In this document: positions 34,116 through 44,682 of the stretch, piece after piece | Layout of the letters: every line of letters begins with the position of its first letter | Position numbering within the stretch: the first letter of the stretch is position 1 | Source: Sipunculus nudus | Taxonomy: Eukaryota; Annelida; Sipuncula; Golfingiida; Sipunculidae | NCBI GenBank assembly: GCA_026874595.1 | Contig: CM049321.1 | Coordinates: 18,074,979 to 18,138,978, forward strand | Length of the DNA: 64,000 nucleotides | Direction of reading: 5' to 3' | Program-made: the position numbers and the translations under genes | The notes under the pieces: model-generated | What the model was told of the DNA's origin: nothing | What the model saw: only the letters and a program-made list of their open reading frames with translations | Database searches by the model: none

Positions 34116-37100
34116 TTATCATTATTATTATTTTTATTATTATTATTATCATAATCACCATTATCATTTAAATAATCATATTGATCATGATGCTTATAAC
34201 ATTTTGTTCATTCTCCATATACACATAAGAAAATGTAACATACAAACAACATATTTTATGTTGTGTTACGGGGTGACATAAAAGCGGACCGAACTGTTAT
34301 GCCAGTAAAGCTTCCTTTTCTAGCGAAGCGGTTGGTACGCCGGACTTGTGCGCCACCGACATGGGTTCGAATACCGGATATCTTAGATAATGATAATTAC
34401 TTGAAGCCGCTTTGTTCGTACCCATATGTTGATAATCACAAGAGGGGAAGTGGGGGGGGGGGGGGAATTAGTCCAAACTGCCATCTGGGGGAAGGTCAGA
34501 CAAAACAAAGTTTTGCATATTACTAATATTATTCATATATTCCCGCCACCAAAAAAAAGTGACTTATCAACTTCAGCACAGGTGCTCGTTTTACATGCCT
34601 TTTTTATATGTCAAGTTTACTTAAAGCTTGTAGATAAACATGCTCATGTTACCGCAACAGGGAAGAACAATTCCTTCCCGTTATTACCTACAAGATTTGA
34701 TATATACGCAGGGCAAGCCAGACATCACACAGATTTTACAGATAAGGCAATTGTGTGAACACTGACAATGCATGCTTTAACTCCGCCCCACGAACAGAGT
34801 GCTGGAGATCTGAGCGGCATTTTGAGATGTATTTTATTTGACTTTGTGTATTCATTCATTAGCTGACAGAATTACACTCCTCACGCAACATTTATACACA
34901 ACAGTCGTTCAAGATCTTCTTCCTTTTAACCGCTGCCTTGTTTAGCAAGTTGTTTGGGTCTCGCCACCAGGGCTGGCACAGACTTAGAATCAGATCAACG
35001 AGAGCGGGATGTCGCGGATTTAAAACTTGGAGCTGGATGCACAATGAGATACGACGCTCTCATTGGCCTGATTACAATTGTTTAGTTTGTGCAGCCATGG
35101 TGGTGTAATCAGGGGAATCTTGCTATACATAGCAGCGGTTAAAGCAAAAAAGATCAGAAACGACTGCAGAGTTTACTGGGAACAAGCTTGAACATGATAT
35201 GTTTCATAATAACATTGGAGCATAATACTGGTTTCCTATCGCAGAGCTGCCACAATAAAATGAACGTAAAATCATCATAGATCGATGTAGTAATAAAGAT
35301 GGAGTGGAATACGACCTGTCATTTAATAAGAGTAAGTAACCAAAACCACGGTGTAACAGAAACCGACGAACATGTAATTTCTCTTTACCTTCGTCAGTGG
35401 AACATTATTACAATGAATCTCCCACTCTTTTTCCCTTTTAAATTCTCAATTGTCAGTTTTTTTACTGTGTTCAGCTCTGAAAGCATATTTCGGCTAAGCT
35501 TGGTCCTAGAAAAGGCACACAGGTCAAGTAATTTGTCATAATATTAAACGAAATGGCCATTGTTTGATCAAGACACGTTTATAAAGTGTAATTTGCCTGT
35601 CTCCGTAAAAAACGGAACTTGAGCAACTCGGAATTGAAGTGAAATTAAATTGTGATTACAGAAATGAAACGGATCCCCTGTGGCTGGGTTTATGAGCGAG
35701 TCAATGACAAGTCAAAGTGTAAATACAAGGCGACATCAATAAACAATTTCACGAGGTAACCCGCGGGAAATACTCCGCAATCATAGAAACATCTTCCTTT
35801 TTTCAATTGTCATCTTTCTTGAAATTAAACCTCTAAAACCACACTTGGTTGTCATAGTTAGGTAACTAGAGATTACAAATTTATAGTTTCAGAACTATTA
35901 GATGCATGATCCATCATTTTTCAGCAAAGAAGGATTTTAGTGCTCAAAGGTGGAGTTATAATGTAAACGTGGCTTTGCTGCGAACAATTATCTCCCGGAC
36001 TCAGTGTCAATAAGATCCAGTTCATTTTTTACATTACTAACACAGCGGTTATTTACTGTTGTCATTGCCGATCTTCTTTCTTAAGGTCTACTGATCGTCA
36101 AACTGTCTTGGTTCTGCTGAGCTTCAAAATACATATTTATACGCATTTTATTCCGAATCATATAATTTTTACATATTTGATATCCCCAGAATATTCTCTA
36201 TTTGATCAGTTATATATAAATAAAAGTTTTGTATTGGGCTGAACATTTTCAATTTTACAAATAAACGCGAAATATCTTGCCTTGACCAATAAGCAGTCAT
36301 CGAGGAAAACATTTTCTTGAAATGCACACAAATATCTCCAGGCGTTTTTGGTTCTACATATATCATATCTCTTTCTTCTTAAATGTGAATTCTAAAAACG
36401 TTTGACAAATTGAACAATAATACTCTCTGAGAATTGGCTTGTATTTGCTTTATAAAACAAGACACAAAAAAAAATTGGAAAATATTACATAGAAACATTT
36501 CAAATAATTGTGCAAAATCGGAAAGCTTTATCCATGGGGGTTTGTGAGAAATATTTGAAGAGACTGTAGTGGACTGATATACCGTCTTGAGAAAATGGCT
36601 AAACACTGTATGGGAAAGTTAATGTTATGCTTGCTGGCTTACTGAAACGTGATTAACAGTTTCTGTACTATATTTGTACTATGACAATACTACCAAGATA
36701 TTAATATTTTACATGGAGACGTATTGGAAACTCACGTCCATATGTTTAATCCCCTACCGGCTACGTATTGATCTGAGTTCCTTTTAATCTTCTCAATTAA
36801 TTCGATATTGTGTTTGAAGCCGGGCAGCATGTGTATTCCTACTATAATTCACTGTGTGAGCGTGGTAGTATCAGAGCTTTCGATTGGCCAGTACACCTTA
36901 ATAAATGTTCAGTCATCAACCTCTCGACGCAGATAAATTTGTGCCTTGGGAATAATCTCGACCTAATCTGGTTCATCATCCCTTTCTCTTAATCGAACCA
37001 TGATTGTTTCATTATCTCCCCATCATATCCCGCCAATTTCAAATAATCCCCGGGGCCACACATGAGACCATTAACAATGGATACAGGGTTCCCTAAGCTC

Positions 37101-37676
37101 ACCGATAAGGATTCACTGTCCACAGCAGGTGCCCCGCCGGTTTTACGCAAAGTGGGTGTCACGTGGACGAACACGTGACACAATTACGGCACGGGTAACG
37201 TCTGCTAATATTTTTAATGACCAGTCCTTGAAATCAAGAAATACATGATGATCCCTGCCTTCAGATATGCAACTCTGATAGTTTTCTAAAATTAAACAAA
37301 CTCAACATCTGCTGGTTTAAATTATAGAATGAAAGGAATTTTAACGACATGAGAAATTGAACAAGTTTGCATATGGATTCATTAATTTCTATCAAATTTC
37401 TATCAATATAGAACAATATTTTACCTCGGGCCATTATTTCAAAATTTCTCGTGAGATAATTTGTGTTAAAAACCCCTAATTTCAATAAAAATTGTAAAGG
37501 TATTTCATCATTGACAATGATAAATTCTTAACACACTCTGAATATTAACTTATGATTCTGGTTCTTTTATTTTGGAGTTTAAATGCTCTTCGAGAATATA
37601 AAAGATTTAGACTGTTCTTGTTAGGATTTAAAATATTAATGGCTTTAAAACTCTGACACACACAAGTTTATATATA

Positions 37677-37717
<41 letters not shown>

Positions 37718-37720
37718 TTA

Positions 37721-37777
<57 letters not shown>

Positions 37778-37949
37778 TAAAACCTCACCTTACGACCAAC
37801 TCGGTTTAGAAACCATCTCAAAATAACGACCACTTTTTCATGGTTCCGATTATTGTTTTGCTCTTTACAAAACACCTCACTTAGACGACCACCTCGAAAA
37901 TGCAAACATTTCATTGACTTGTCGTTGGTGGTCGTAATTTTTAAGTTTC

Positions 37950-37990
<41 letters not shown>

Positions 37991-40426
37991 CATTGCTTAA
38001 AGAAATGGAGCAAGAATACACAGAAAACTGCCAATGTTTACTCCTGCAATCTTTGACGATAAATTACGAAGCTTTCAGGGCATTTCGGGGATGGACCAAT
38101 AAAGAATCCATTACATTTTGGTGTGGATCAGGCACATGTCATTCCTCTACATTCCCCGCAGCATCCATAACATGTAACTGATGTTACGGAACCTAATATA
38201 AACAGATCACGTATGCGTGGTGAACACACATTTTTGTCATGGAGATAAAAAAAAAATCAGATTCTGTAACACTAGGTAGCGTGAAATGTCTAGGGGAATG
38301 AATAAAGAGGTCAGTGGTTTTTTTGTAAACAAATAACCATAAATTATTCCTAAAACAACCCTAACATTACAATTCACTAAATCAATACAATTAAACAGTA
38401 TAACAGCGGTATAACAACAAATCATTACGATCATACAGTAAAATAAACAATGTGCACAGTACCTGGATACCACCACCGTCACAACGATAAGTTCTTTAAA
38501 TGTATACTCTCGGAGAATGACAGTCCAGTGCAAAGCTCTTGTAACAAATCCAGAAAGTTAACTGAAGTCCAAACAAGACTCGTCAAAAAATCCAGGAGAA
38601 AGTCTGAAGAAATTGCCGCACTCATCGGATAAGGTCCCAGAAACTGACACACACGCTTCTGCGTCCGCTGGAATCTTCTCTGCTGCTCTCTCTCGGCTCT
38701 AAACACAGCCTTCTTATATAACTTTTCACCTCAAGCCGAGAAGCTACTATTTCTCGAACATTCGAAGAACCTAACACAATACACGGTAAACACGCGTTCA
38801 GGAATCATCTAGAAAAACGTCGCTGTGTCTCTACACACCAGGATCCACACGTGACTTCGGCCAGGCGAGAAACCCCCAAGTTAGCATGATTACGAGAGTT
38901 CAACCAGTACGGATTAAACATAGAGTGCAACAACAACACGAGTTACGCCAGTGTCACACAATAAAAGAGCACCTGTAACACTGAGCTGGAACTTAATAAA
39001 TGTAAAATGCGGTTCCTTAATAGAGGTGGACAAACCTCTCTGTTACAAGACAACAGAGACACACAGACACCGTGAATCCGACTATAATTTGATGATTTAG
39101 GCATGGTCCATAAAAGCATTATTCGGGTTAAGACTCAGGTCCCTTCGCTATGGTGGTCCGCACCTTGCTTGCACAGTTCTTTATTTCTGGCTAGTACACC
39201 ATATTTTATTATTAATGTATTAAACAATACAATTCAAAACGAATATACATACACTCCGCCCAGCGGCTATCTGCAAGTTTCCAATACAACAACGTTTGCA
39301 TGTTGTATATATGTATGTATGTATGTTTTCAAACCAAAAAGGCTATTATGTTTGGATTTTAGCCCCACCTTTAGCTAATAAAAATTGACTTTTCATGGAC
39401 AAAAAAGCCCCTTTAAACTTGACCATGTCATCAAAGAGTGATTTTTTTTATAACGTGACATTTGGGTCCTTTTTATGAGACTGAAATAAACCTTTTCAAC
39501 TTTCGAAATTTCAAATAGCAAAATAGCAAAATATTGAAATAAATAAGCTTCTTTAAATCTTGTTGAATTCTTGGTCCCAACATTTAACCGACTGATTGAT
39601 ATGACGGATAAAACATGTGATCAGCTTAAAAGAATAAATGCATTTTATCCCTCTTCTTTTAATTTGACATTATTTCGTCAAGCTTAATAAATCTTGTGAA
39701 TAAGAGAACTCATTATAAAAAGTCCATACCGTGCCTATGACATACATTTGTGCTTATTTAAAGTCCGTATAATGAATCTATCAAACTATCAAAAAGTCAT
39801 TTTGCAACTCAACCTATTTGCCTGAATTTGCCGACAGGCTTTATCTTTAGGCCGGATTATAATGATTTTATTCAGATAGAACTGAAGTTCCAAAAATATT
39901 TCCCCTTATATAGGCTTGTGATTTGTCGCCATATTTTCATTTTCTTCTTCTTAATTCTTCTTTTTCAGTGCCACATCCTATTTTCAATTCCAACTTCAAC
40001 GACCTTATTTTGTGGGATTTTGATTTGAATTACAGAAGAAAATAAGCCAAATTGAACTGCAATCAAATATTTTACTCAATGCTAACAGCCAGCTTGTAAA
40101 CTTACAGTACACAAACTTTAAGTTTTATTTCCTTTTATTCAAATTACATGAGGTTTTCAAGACACAGCAGCTGAACGAATGGGGTTGGTTCAATTTTGAT
40201 TGAGTATATGGAGTAAACCCAAAAGAATTCCCTGTTTTGACCTTTGCGGTTTCTGGAGATATTTCCACAAAATTCAGGAACTGTCCATTCATATGATGTC
40301 AATGATAGACATTATTATTCGACTTTAATTATACTATAACGGCATAAGCCTATTGGCCTATATCGCCGATATGTATTTGACCTGTTTTGCTTAAGCTCTC
40401 TTTGGTGATTGATTAATATATAAACC

Positions 40427-40476
<50 letters not shown>

Positions 40477-40570
40477 ACTCTGAGGAAAAACAACACTGTC
40501 AATTTCCAGTGTTTTTCTTTAGAGTTGTAGTCTGTAGGCCATAGAGCACTTTACAACGGAGGGTAACTCT

Positions 40571-40653
<83 letters not shown>

Positions 40654-43600
40654 TATATATCATATATATATATATCATATATATATATCTCTCTTTCACC
40701 TGCCTTGAAGTGTTTTTATGATTTTTTTGTATCAATTGAAATGTTTGACTTCATCTTACCCCATAATATGGCTGTGGCGGATCCAGAGAGAGATCCAGGG
40801 GTCCGGACCCCCCCCCCCCCCCCCCCCTCCTTTTTGCGCCAAAACAACCTATGTTTTAGGTTTCCAACCAAATTTTGCGAGCTGGACCCCTCCTTTCGGG
40901 ACCGGAAGACCTTTTTTTAGGGTTTCTTCTAGTTTTCCCAGGTTGGATCCCCCCCCCTTACAAAATTCCTGGATCCGCCCCTGTACGGATATATATTTTC
41001 ACAAGATATATTTGTTTGAAATAAGCAAAACAATGCATTAAAGCGTGTTCAACTACTTTGTTAGAATTAAAAGTACAATAATGCAAATCACCGAGTATAA
41101 TGTTATATAGATTTTTCAAAATTTGGTTTTGACGCAAGGGATCCACTAAATTTTCATGGCACCATCCCGGACTCTCCAAATTTTGGGCTATTGCAAGCCA
41201 TGACAGTCAATAAACCCAGAGCTAGCCAATTAAGCATGCATCATGAATATATTTTTATAACGCTTTCATAGAATTCAAGACCAGTCATTTTTGTAATTGT
41301 GAAGTTGAAGAGAAGCTTTAAATATAGTGTATTCTTAATCAACTTTTAAGTAACCTGTACCAATTTTGACCTAGACTAGCATGTTAATTTATTTCATTCG
41401 TTGTTGAAGTTAATGTTCATTTGATAGAAAGTAGCAAAATGTAGCTTTTAATTTTGATAAATGAATTTAATATTGTCTCTTTTTTTTAAGATACCAAATA
41501 TATATAAAATATCATCAGTATCAGCGAAAGAATATCGGTGATCTCTTATTCGGCCTGACCCTTCTTAAGATGCTGAGCAAATTGAGTCTTTATTCATGCA
41601 GCAATGGAATGTCCTTTAAAAAAATGTGGTGTAATAGCCAGGAGTAAAGACCTGTGCAAGCAAGGTTCGTACAGGGGCGCGGGGTCCAGCACGAATGAGA
41701 CCTACGGACCACCATACTTTGCCCTCAATTTCTCGTCGCAGATAGAATCTCTCCTGCAGGCTGTGCCCTGAGTATTTTTTATCTCCAAGTTTCTCAAAAC
41801 CGCTCATGGGGCTGCCATTTTTACTCTTATAGTGTATGAGCATATGTCACGGAGCATTTTCTCTTTGTAAAAAACGAACATCTTACATATTGAATGCTTG
41901 GTCATTTGAGTAGTCTTTCTGTTTGCAGCTATACATACTCAATTTGTAACGCACTCAGATATTATTTTTTCTGTTAGCTTACACTGACGTATTCCGGCTG
42001 TTGTTTGGCACTCCGTTGCAGAGGTGCATATTTGGTCCTTGACTAGATGTACTTTTCAAAGGGAAACATAGTCTAGTCTTCCCATGTGCTCAGATGTTTC
42101 TCTAACGAAAACATCCGGAGTAACCGGAGTGATATTAGGTTTGTCTAATTTCTTCACGCCTAATGAATGCTGGGTAAAAATGATTCTGATGAAAATGTAC
42201 CCCATTTTTTTCCCGGTATTTCCCCATTTACCTGCACAAACGTGCCTGTCTGACGGAATTTCCGTCATTTCCACATTTCTAGGAAAAAGCTGACCACTCA
42301 CATTAAACTTTTACGTTCCAGTTAACAATCAAAAAATGATATGGAAAAAATACAAAGAAGTAGAGTGGGCGAACTTATGTCGACCTATATGTCACCAGAG
42401 ACTTTTATCGCTCATCGTCCGGCTTGTCATTTTTCTTCTGAGCGTTCTTTCCTCTTGCCTTGGTAAAATACTTATATGTAGAATTGTATATATTTATTTA
42501 CCATATACTCTACAACGGCCTCGATATCTGGGGATTGCCCTCTGTAGAATAGGCAGCTACTCTTATGCAATTATCACAACCGAAATAAAATTACATTCGG
42601 GAGATTTCACCTGGTCTCTTTTGGCAAGTTGTTCGCCCCAAGTTATGTTATGCCAGCCCCTGAAGTAATTTCCTACCAAGTATCCGATTGAAGTATTTCT
42701 AATATTGATAGCTGGGAACAGTGGTAGGTTGCACTGGGAATCAAACATCACTTACGGCTTATAACATAAGAAGATCATAAGTTTTCCCAGCCATGAACCA
42801 CCAACATACCACAGGCATTCTTTTTTTTTATATATTTTCTACCTATGTTTAAACATAAAGCTTTCTAAAACAAAACAAAAAAAAAAAAAAAAATCTTGAT
42901 AAAATATAACATCTTATAACATAAGATCTTTAGAAATGTATCACATTTTAAGAAATTAAATATAAAAATAAAAAAAGTATTTATATAAATTAATATAAAT
43001 CATATATGTGTAAAAGAATTATTGCAATTCTATTTTGAGAATGTTGCGAGATATGTTTTCTTATGAATTATTTAACATTAAACATTAAAATTAATATAGA
43101 ATATATATATATATATATATACACATATATTCTGACCATTTAGGCGTTTATTGCTATATCAATATTTGACAAATTTTTTGTTTATTCTGTCCGTGCTAGA
43201 TTACAAATACGGCTGATTTTCAAAACCTTTGATATAAGTAATACTGAAAAGATTTGCATCTTACATTTATTATTGACCTTTACCTAATTTCCAAGGTTGA
43301 CCGTGACATTTGCTATGGAGAATTATAAATTGAAATATGCCTACACTTCTGACCAAGTTAATTTACCTAAACTACTGACCAAGTATATATACCTTAATTA
43401 CTAACTAAGTAAATGTACCTAAACTACGTACCTAGTAAATATACCTAAACAACTGACCACGTAAATATACCTAAACTACTGAATAAGTAAATATACCTCA
43501 TATTTATGCTTATATTTATTGCATGCAGGTAAAAATAAAACTCATAATGGAACGGAGTATGTAACCAGCGTTAGTATAAACTGGACAAAGCGAATAATGA

Positions 43601-44682
43601 AATAGCATGTGTATCAGTTAGACTAAGCGGTCTGTCCATTTTTCATCACAGACCATGTTCTCAATAGGGTTAATTGAAACCAGGTGAATAAAAATTATTT
43701 TCCTAATTTCATGTATTTATGTGGGACAGTTTCATGTATTTAACATAGCATAACGCTTCCCTAATACGGGTTGACTTGGTCAGTTGCTGAAAATAACAAT
43801 GAACTGATCGGCGTCTCTCCGGGAACAAAGAAACTCCCAGAATCGTTTATAATCGTTTATAAATATCATCCTGATATCCAACCAAAACACGGGTTTTCAT
43901 CTGGAACCTTATTAAAAGTTATAATCAGGGCACGAAACCCCAAGTGCCAGATGGAACCATTTCACTGAGTAGCGGGTTCCAGGAGGAACCATGGTTCTAG
44001 ATAGAAGCATGTGGGTTCTTAAAAGAACCATCAAGAGTGTATTGTGATGATCCTGTTTATCATTAAAATTAACGATTTGTCCTTTCAATGTTATCTCCAA
44101 AACCTCAGAATGTCATTAAAATCCATTCATAACATTTTACGTTAAGAAGCTAACAGTCATACCAATAAATCAAAGATCAAACCAACTATCATCATAAAAA
44201 ATGGGGGTTTATTATCTGGTATCACCGACGTTGTCGGTCTCATCCCACTTTACATTGTGCTTTCCTAGTCTTTTCGGGCCTGTTCAGACTTGAAGCCTTT
44301 TCTCGACTGCTTGGGGAGCATACAACTCAAGCAGTCAAAACAGGCGCTAGAAAGTTATTCATTCTACATTCGCCTGCCGCCCATGTCCAGTACCCATTCA
44401 TGCCTGGATACCGAGAGCGCACCCTTGTGGTATTAAGACTTTAACGAGGAATCTCAGCGCGGACGAGGCTCAAAACGGGACACGAACCCACATCCTTGCG
44501 GTCAGAAGTAGGCGCCCTAACCCTTATTATAGTGACGTCACAACACTCCTTTCTGGCTGAAGTAAAATAAATAAATAAAAAAACTTACTGCTTCCGGTAA
44601 AGTTCATGGGTCGTAGGATTGCGTCTAATCGATCAACGCTCATTGCCACCAAGGTGTACGTTGAAGCGAAGGTTGTCGTGCC
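22926..44682 (-). CDS. CCAPR: CCAP/neuropeptide-S receptor-like GPCR, exons for TM3 to C-terminus
   Basis: Six exons in consistent phase give 972 coding bases (323 residues plus stop). The product is a rhodopsin-class neuropeptide receptor of the plasma membrane. From memory it matches arthropod CCAP receptors and vertebrate NPSR1, which couple to G proteins. Evidence in order: [20 protein letters not shown] (TM3/ICL2), RRSRALV (TM4 start), QCW (ECL2 disulfide Cys), a TM5 segment ending [40 protein letters not shown] (TM6), [19 protein letters not shown] (TM7), and helix 8 with CCKW. The largest intron (27722-44588) is about 17 kb. TM1 and TM2 lie upstream; TM2 was not found. The DRY motif is DRL. 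Confidence 0.92.
23257..23341. repeat. Long TA microsatellite just after the receptor's last exon start
   Basis: A perfect run of about 42 TA units, 70 bp upstream (- strand sense) of the C-terminal exon acceptor at 23188. Confidence 0.95.
23480..23610 (+). repeat. Dispersed repeat family B, copy 1
   Basis: GAACACTTCCAGACTTGTGT, ATTCATGAAGTAG, GCTGAGTCAAGATATCTGAA, AGCGAAGCTGC match 25343-25445. Confidence 0.5.
24462..24642 (-). CDS. Receptor exon TM6-TM7
   Basis: The acceptor is tatctttcag before 24642 and the donor AG|gtgaga after 24462. It encodes [50 protein letters not shown] and [13 protein letters not shown] is the TM6 toggle motif, NPIIY is the NPxxY motif, and FDLL-x-VFG-x-IP plus [13 protein letters not shown] are CCAP-receptor hallmarks. 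Confidence 0.95.
24785..24848. repeat. TA microsatellite
   Basis: Perfect TA run in the receptor intron before the TM6-7 exon. Confidence 0.95.
25343..25445 (+). repeat. Dispersed repeat family B, copy 2
   Basis: GAATACTTGCAGGCTTGTTC, ATTATCATGAAACAGGCG, GCTGAATCAAGTTCTCTGAA and GCGCAACTGCC match copy 1 at 23480-23610. Confidence 0.5.
25640..25735. repeat. AAT microsatellite
   Basis: AAT run with AAAAT interruptions. Confidence 0.9.
25910..25952. repeat. CT microsatellite
   Basis: Pure TC run. Confidence 0.93.
26253..26384 (-). CDS. Receptor exon ICL3 to start of TM6
   Basis: The acceptor is atattccag before 26384 and the donor gtaatg after 26253. It completes an Asp codon and encodes a basic, Thr/Ser-rich third intracellular loop and [20 protein letters not shown]. 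The (R)G-I-P-x-AK-x-KT-x-KM-T-x-VIV motif is characteristic of CCAP receptors. Confidence 0.93.
26970..27129 (-). CDS. Receptor exon TM5
   Basis: The acceptor is ttcattgcag before 27129 and the donor G|gtaagg after 26970. It encodes [33 protein letters not shown] and an ICL3 start. The TM5 proline and IW-x-KG agree with the family. Confidence 0.93.
27232..27482 (-). mobile_element. MITE family C, copy 2
   Basis: Has perfect 14-bp terminal inverted repeats TGGTTCTCAGGCAC (27232-27245) and GTGCCTGAGAACCA (27469-27482). The interior has CCGCCCGCATCAA, TGATCATATGAC and CGCCCGCCCGCAC, in inverse orientation to copies 1 and 3. A 24-bp poly-A tract lies at 27415-27438. It is located in the receptor intron between the TM4 and TM5 exons. 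Target duplication not resolved. Confidence 0.85.
27579..27721 (-). CDS. Receptor exon TM4 and ECL2
   Basis: The acceptor is attttaag before 27721 and the donor AGA|gtaagt after 27579. It completes an Arg codon and encodes [37 protein letters not shown] and a short loop. The QCW cysteine would pair with TM3. Confidence 0.93.
27739..27841 (-). pseudogene. Decayed duplicate of the receptor TM4 exon
   Basis: The - strand keeps an acceptor-like gtaaaag, then TG CGG CGG TCT CGG GCT, reading [18 protein letters not shown]. This is clearly related to the true exon ([18 protein letters not shown]) 120 bp downstream, and the upstream intron flank is similar too. After about 55 bp the similarity ends, and the frame stops after about 20 more residues. 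Splicing it in (phase fits) would give a receptor truncated after TM4. Confidence 0.75.
28355..28445 (+). repeat. SINE fragment (same family as 44250-44530)
   Basis: Shares TTCTAGCG-CTG, TTGTATGCTCCCC, GAG and GAACAGGCCCGAAAGAC with the SINE on the - strand at 44250-44530. Here it is in + orientation and lacks the tRNA-like head. Confidence 0.6.
28980..29830 (+). repeat. About 325-bp tandem repeat, 2.5 copies
   Basis: The block AGGGAGGTCC...AAATCTCCT-AGGAACCT, GTCTCTGTTACCCA, GAGCTAT-GGG, AAGCTCCAGTATCTGAATAA and CTAAT-CATT starts at 28985 and 29312, and partially at 29636 and about 29790. Confidence 0.8.
29831..31035. other. Receptor-intron DNA without recognised genes
   Basis: Short ORFs (for example 30525-30710) show no family resemblance. 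Poly-T tracts lie at 30244-30252 and 30289-30297. Confidence 0.45.
31038..31092. repeat. TA microsatellite
   Basis: TA run with one ATAC interruption. Confidence 0.92.
31310..31390. repeat. TA microsatellite
   Basis: Nearly pure TA run with ATTTATAC and TAAA interruptions. Confidence 0.92.
31391..33090. other. Receptor-intron DNA without recognised genes
   Basis: AT-rich with diverged repeat-like stretches; no coding or RNA feature supported. The last 180 bp (32910-33090) weakly resemble the array that follows. Confidence 0.45.
33100..33830 (+). repeat. About 135-146-bp tandem repeat with DR1 nuclear-receptor motifs
   Basis: Units contain CTGTGACCTTGACCTTTGAC, CTCAAAATC, TTCTTCCCCTGTTGGCAGGT, GAGCTGTATGTGAAAGAT, GGAAGGTTTGGAATGAAAAG and TTGGCTTAAAATG. 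Perfect TGACCTTTGACCT occurs at 33396-33408, 33531-33543 and 33677-33689, with a diverged copy near 33252. Confidence 0.85.
34031..34160. repeat. AAT then ATT microsatellite palindrome
   Basis: AAT units run to about 34081, then ATT units. The two halves are reverse complements and could extrude as a hairpin. It directly follows the inverted-repeat block that ends at 34025. Confidence 0.85.
34264..34378 (+). repeat. tRNA-like SINE family T, copy 1
   Basis: TGTTACGGGGTGACATAAAA, GCGGACCGAACTGT, then a tRNA-like part: A-box-like TAGCGAAGCGGTTGGTACGC and B-box-like GGGTTCGAATACC. Same family as 58366-58535 and 58640-58808 (both inverse). Confidence 0.75.
34760..37660. other. Receptor-intron DNA without recognised genes
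   Basis: No gene, RNA or classifiable mobile element supported. The ORFs (for example 36169-36606) are short and AT-driven. Confidence 0.45.
37666..37775. repeat. TA microsatellite
   Basis: TA run with several TACA interruptions; abuts the repeat at 37776. Confidence 0.92.
37776..37940 (+). mobile_element. Pogo/Tigger-like transposon end or MITE fragment
   Basis: Starts CAGTAAAACCTCACCTTACG directly after a TA run and repeats ACGACCACCTCG-like blocks (37792, 37827, 37876), ending GGTGGTCGTAATTTTT. CAGTAAAACCTC-type ends with TA targets are known for pogo-like elements; assignment is by resemblance. Both flanks are TA microsatellites. Confidence 0.45.
37954..37987. repeat. TA microsatellite
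   Basis: Pure TA run. Confidence 0.9.
38274..38972 (-). mobile_element. LTR-like block with TATA box, flanked by 10-bp direct repeats
   Basis: The - strand carries GTTATATAAGAAGGCTG (TATA at about 38714-38722), about 230 bp of GC-richer transcribed-looking sequence and an AG|gtactg donor-like site near 38457. Identical CTGTAACACT lies at 38264-38273 and 38973-38982. The layout resembles a solo LTR or an inserted promoter/first exon. No second LTR, primer-binding site or gag/pol was seen, and the ends do not give a clean TG...CA with short target duplication. Confidence 0.35.
38712..38724 (-). promoter_or_regulatory. Candidate TATA-box promoter on - strand
   Basis: TTATATAA in - strand context AAAAGTTATATAAGAAGG, followed by GA-rich sequence about 30 bp downstream. 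Best explained by the LTR-like block. It could also be an internal promoter of the receptor gene, since it is in the same orientation inside its long intron. Confidence 0.3.
39100..40425. other. Receptor-intron DNA without recognised genes
   Basis: AT-rich; no supported features. Confidence 0.45.
40429..40469. repeat. TA microsatellite
   Basis: Pure TA run. Confidence 0.92.
40574..40690. repeat. Compound CT/TA microsatellite
   Basis: A CT run (40574-40606), then TA runs with ATCAT interruptions to about 40690. Confidence 0.9.
40772..40983. mobile_element. hAT-like MITE with GGCGGATCCAG ends
   Basis: The left end is CTGTGGCGGATCCAG and the right end CTGGATCCGCCCCTG, inverse of each other over 15 bp with two mismatches. 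The interior has a poly-C tract, TTTTTGCGCCAAAACAACC and GGACCCCTCC. CAGGGGCGGATCCAG-type ends occur in hAT MITEs. The 8-bp flanks (TAATATGG and TACGGATA) do not match, so the target duplication is not shown. Confidence 0.6.
40990..43095. other. Receptor-intron DNA without recognised genes
   Basis: No genes supported. Poly-A tract at 42879-42892; ORFs such as 42336-42668 lack family resemblance. Confidence 0.45.
43098..43130. repeat. TA microsatellite
   Basis: Short TA run with one TACACA interruption. Confidence 0.85.
43340..43500 (+). repeat. 26-bp tandem repeat, 6 copies
   Basis: The unit ACCTAAACTACTGACCAAGT plus AAATAT has anchors at 43351, 43377, 43403, 43428, 43454 and 43480. Confidence 0.88.
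44250..44530 (-). repeat. tRNA-derived SINE
   Basis: On the - strand it begins with a tRNA-like head: GGGTTAGGGCGCCTA (A-box-like) and GGGTTCGTGTCCCG (B-box-like) at about 44475-44520. A long body follows, ending GTCTGAACAGGCCCGAAAAG. A tail fragment recurs at 28355-28445. It lies about 60 bp downstream (- strand) of the TM3 exon donor. Confidence 0.7.
44589..44682 (-). CDS. Receptor exon TM3 and ICL2 (DRL variant)
   Basis: The acceptor is gtgtttag before 44682 and the donor A|gtaagt after 44589. Thirty-one codons plus one base: [31 protein letters not shown]. The STY-LVA-S-DR-DAI--PMNF-GS pattern is the CCAP receptor signature. Tyr of the DRY motif is Leu (codon TTA). Confidence 0.92.

Noticed and set aside
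38237-38706. - strand ORFs of 75 and 98 codons as a host gene
   Set aside because: They lie inside the LTR-like block, and their sequences match no family I recognise.
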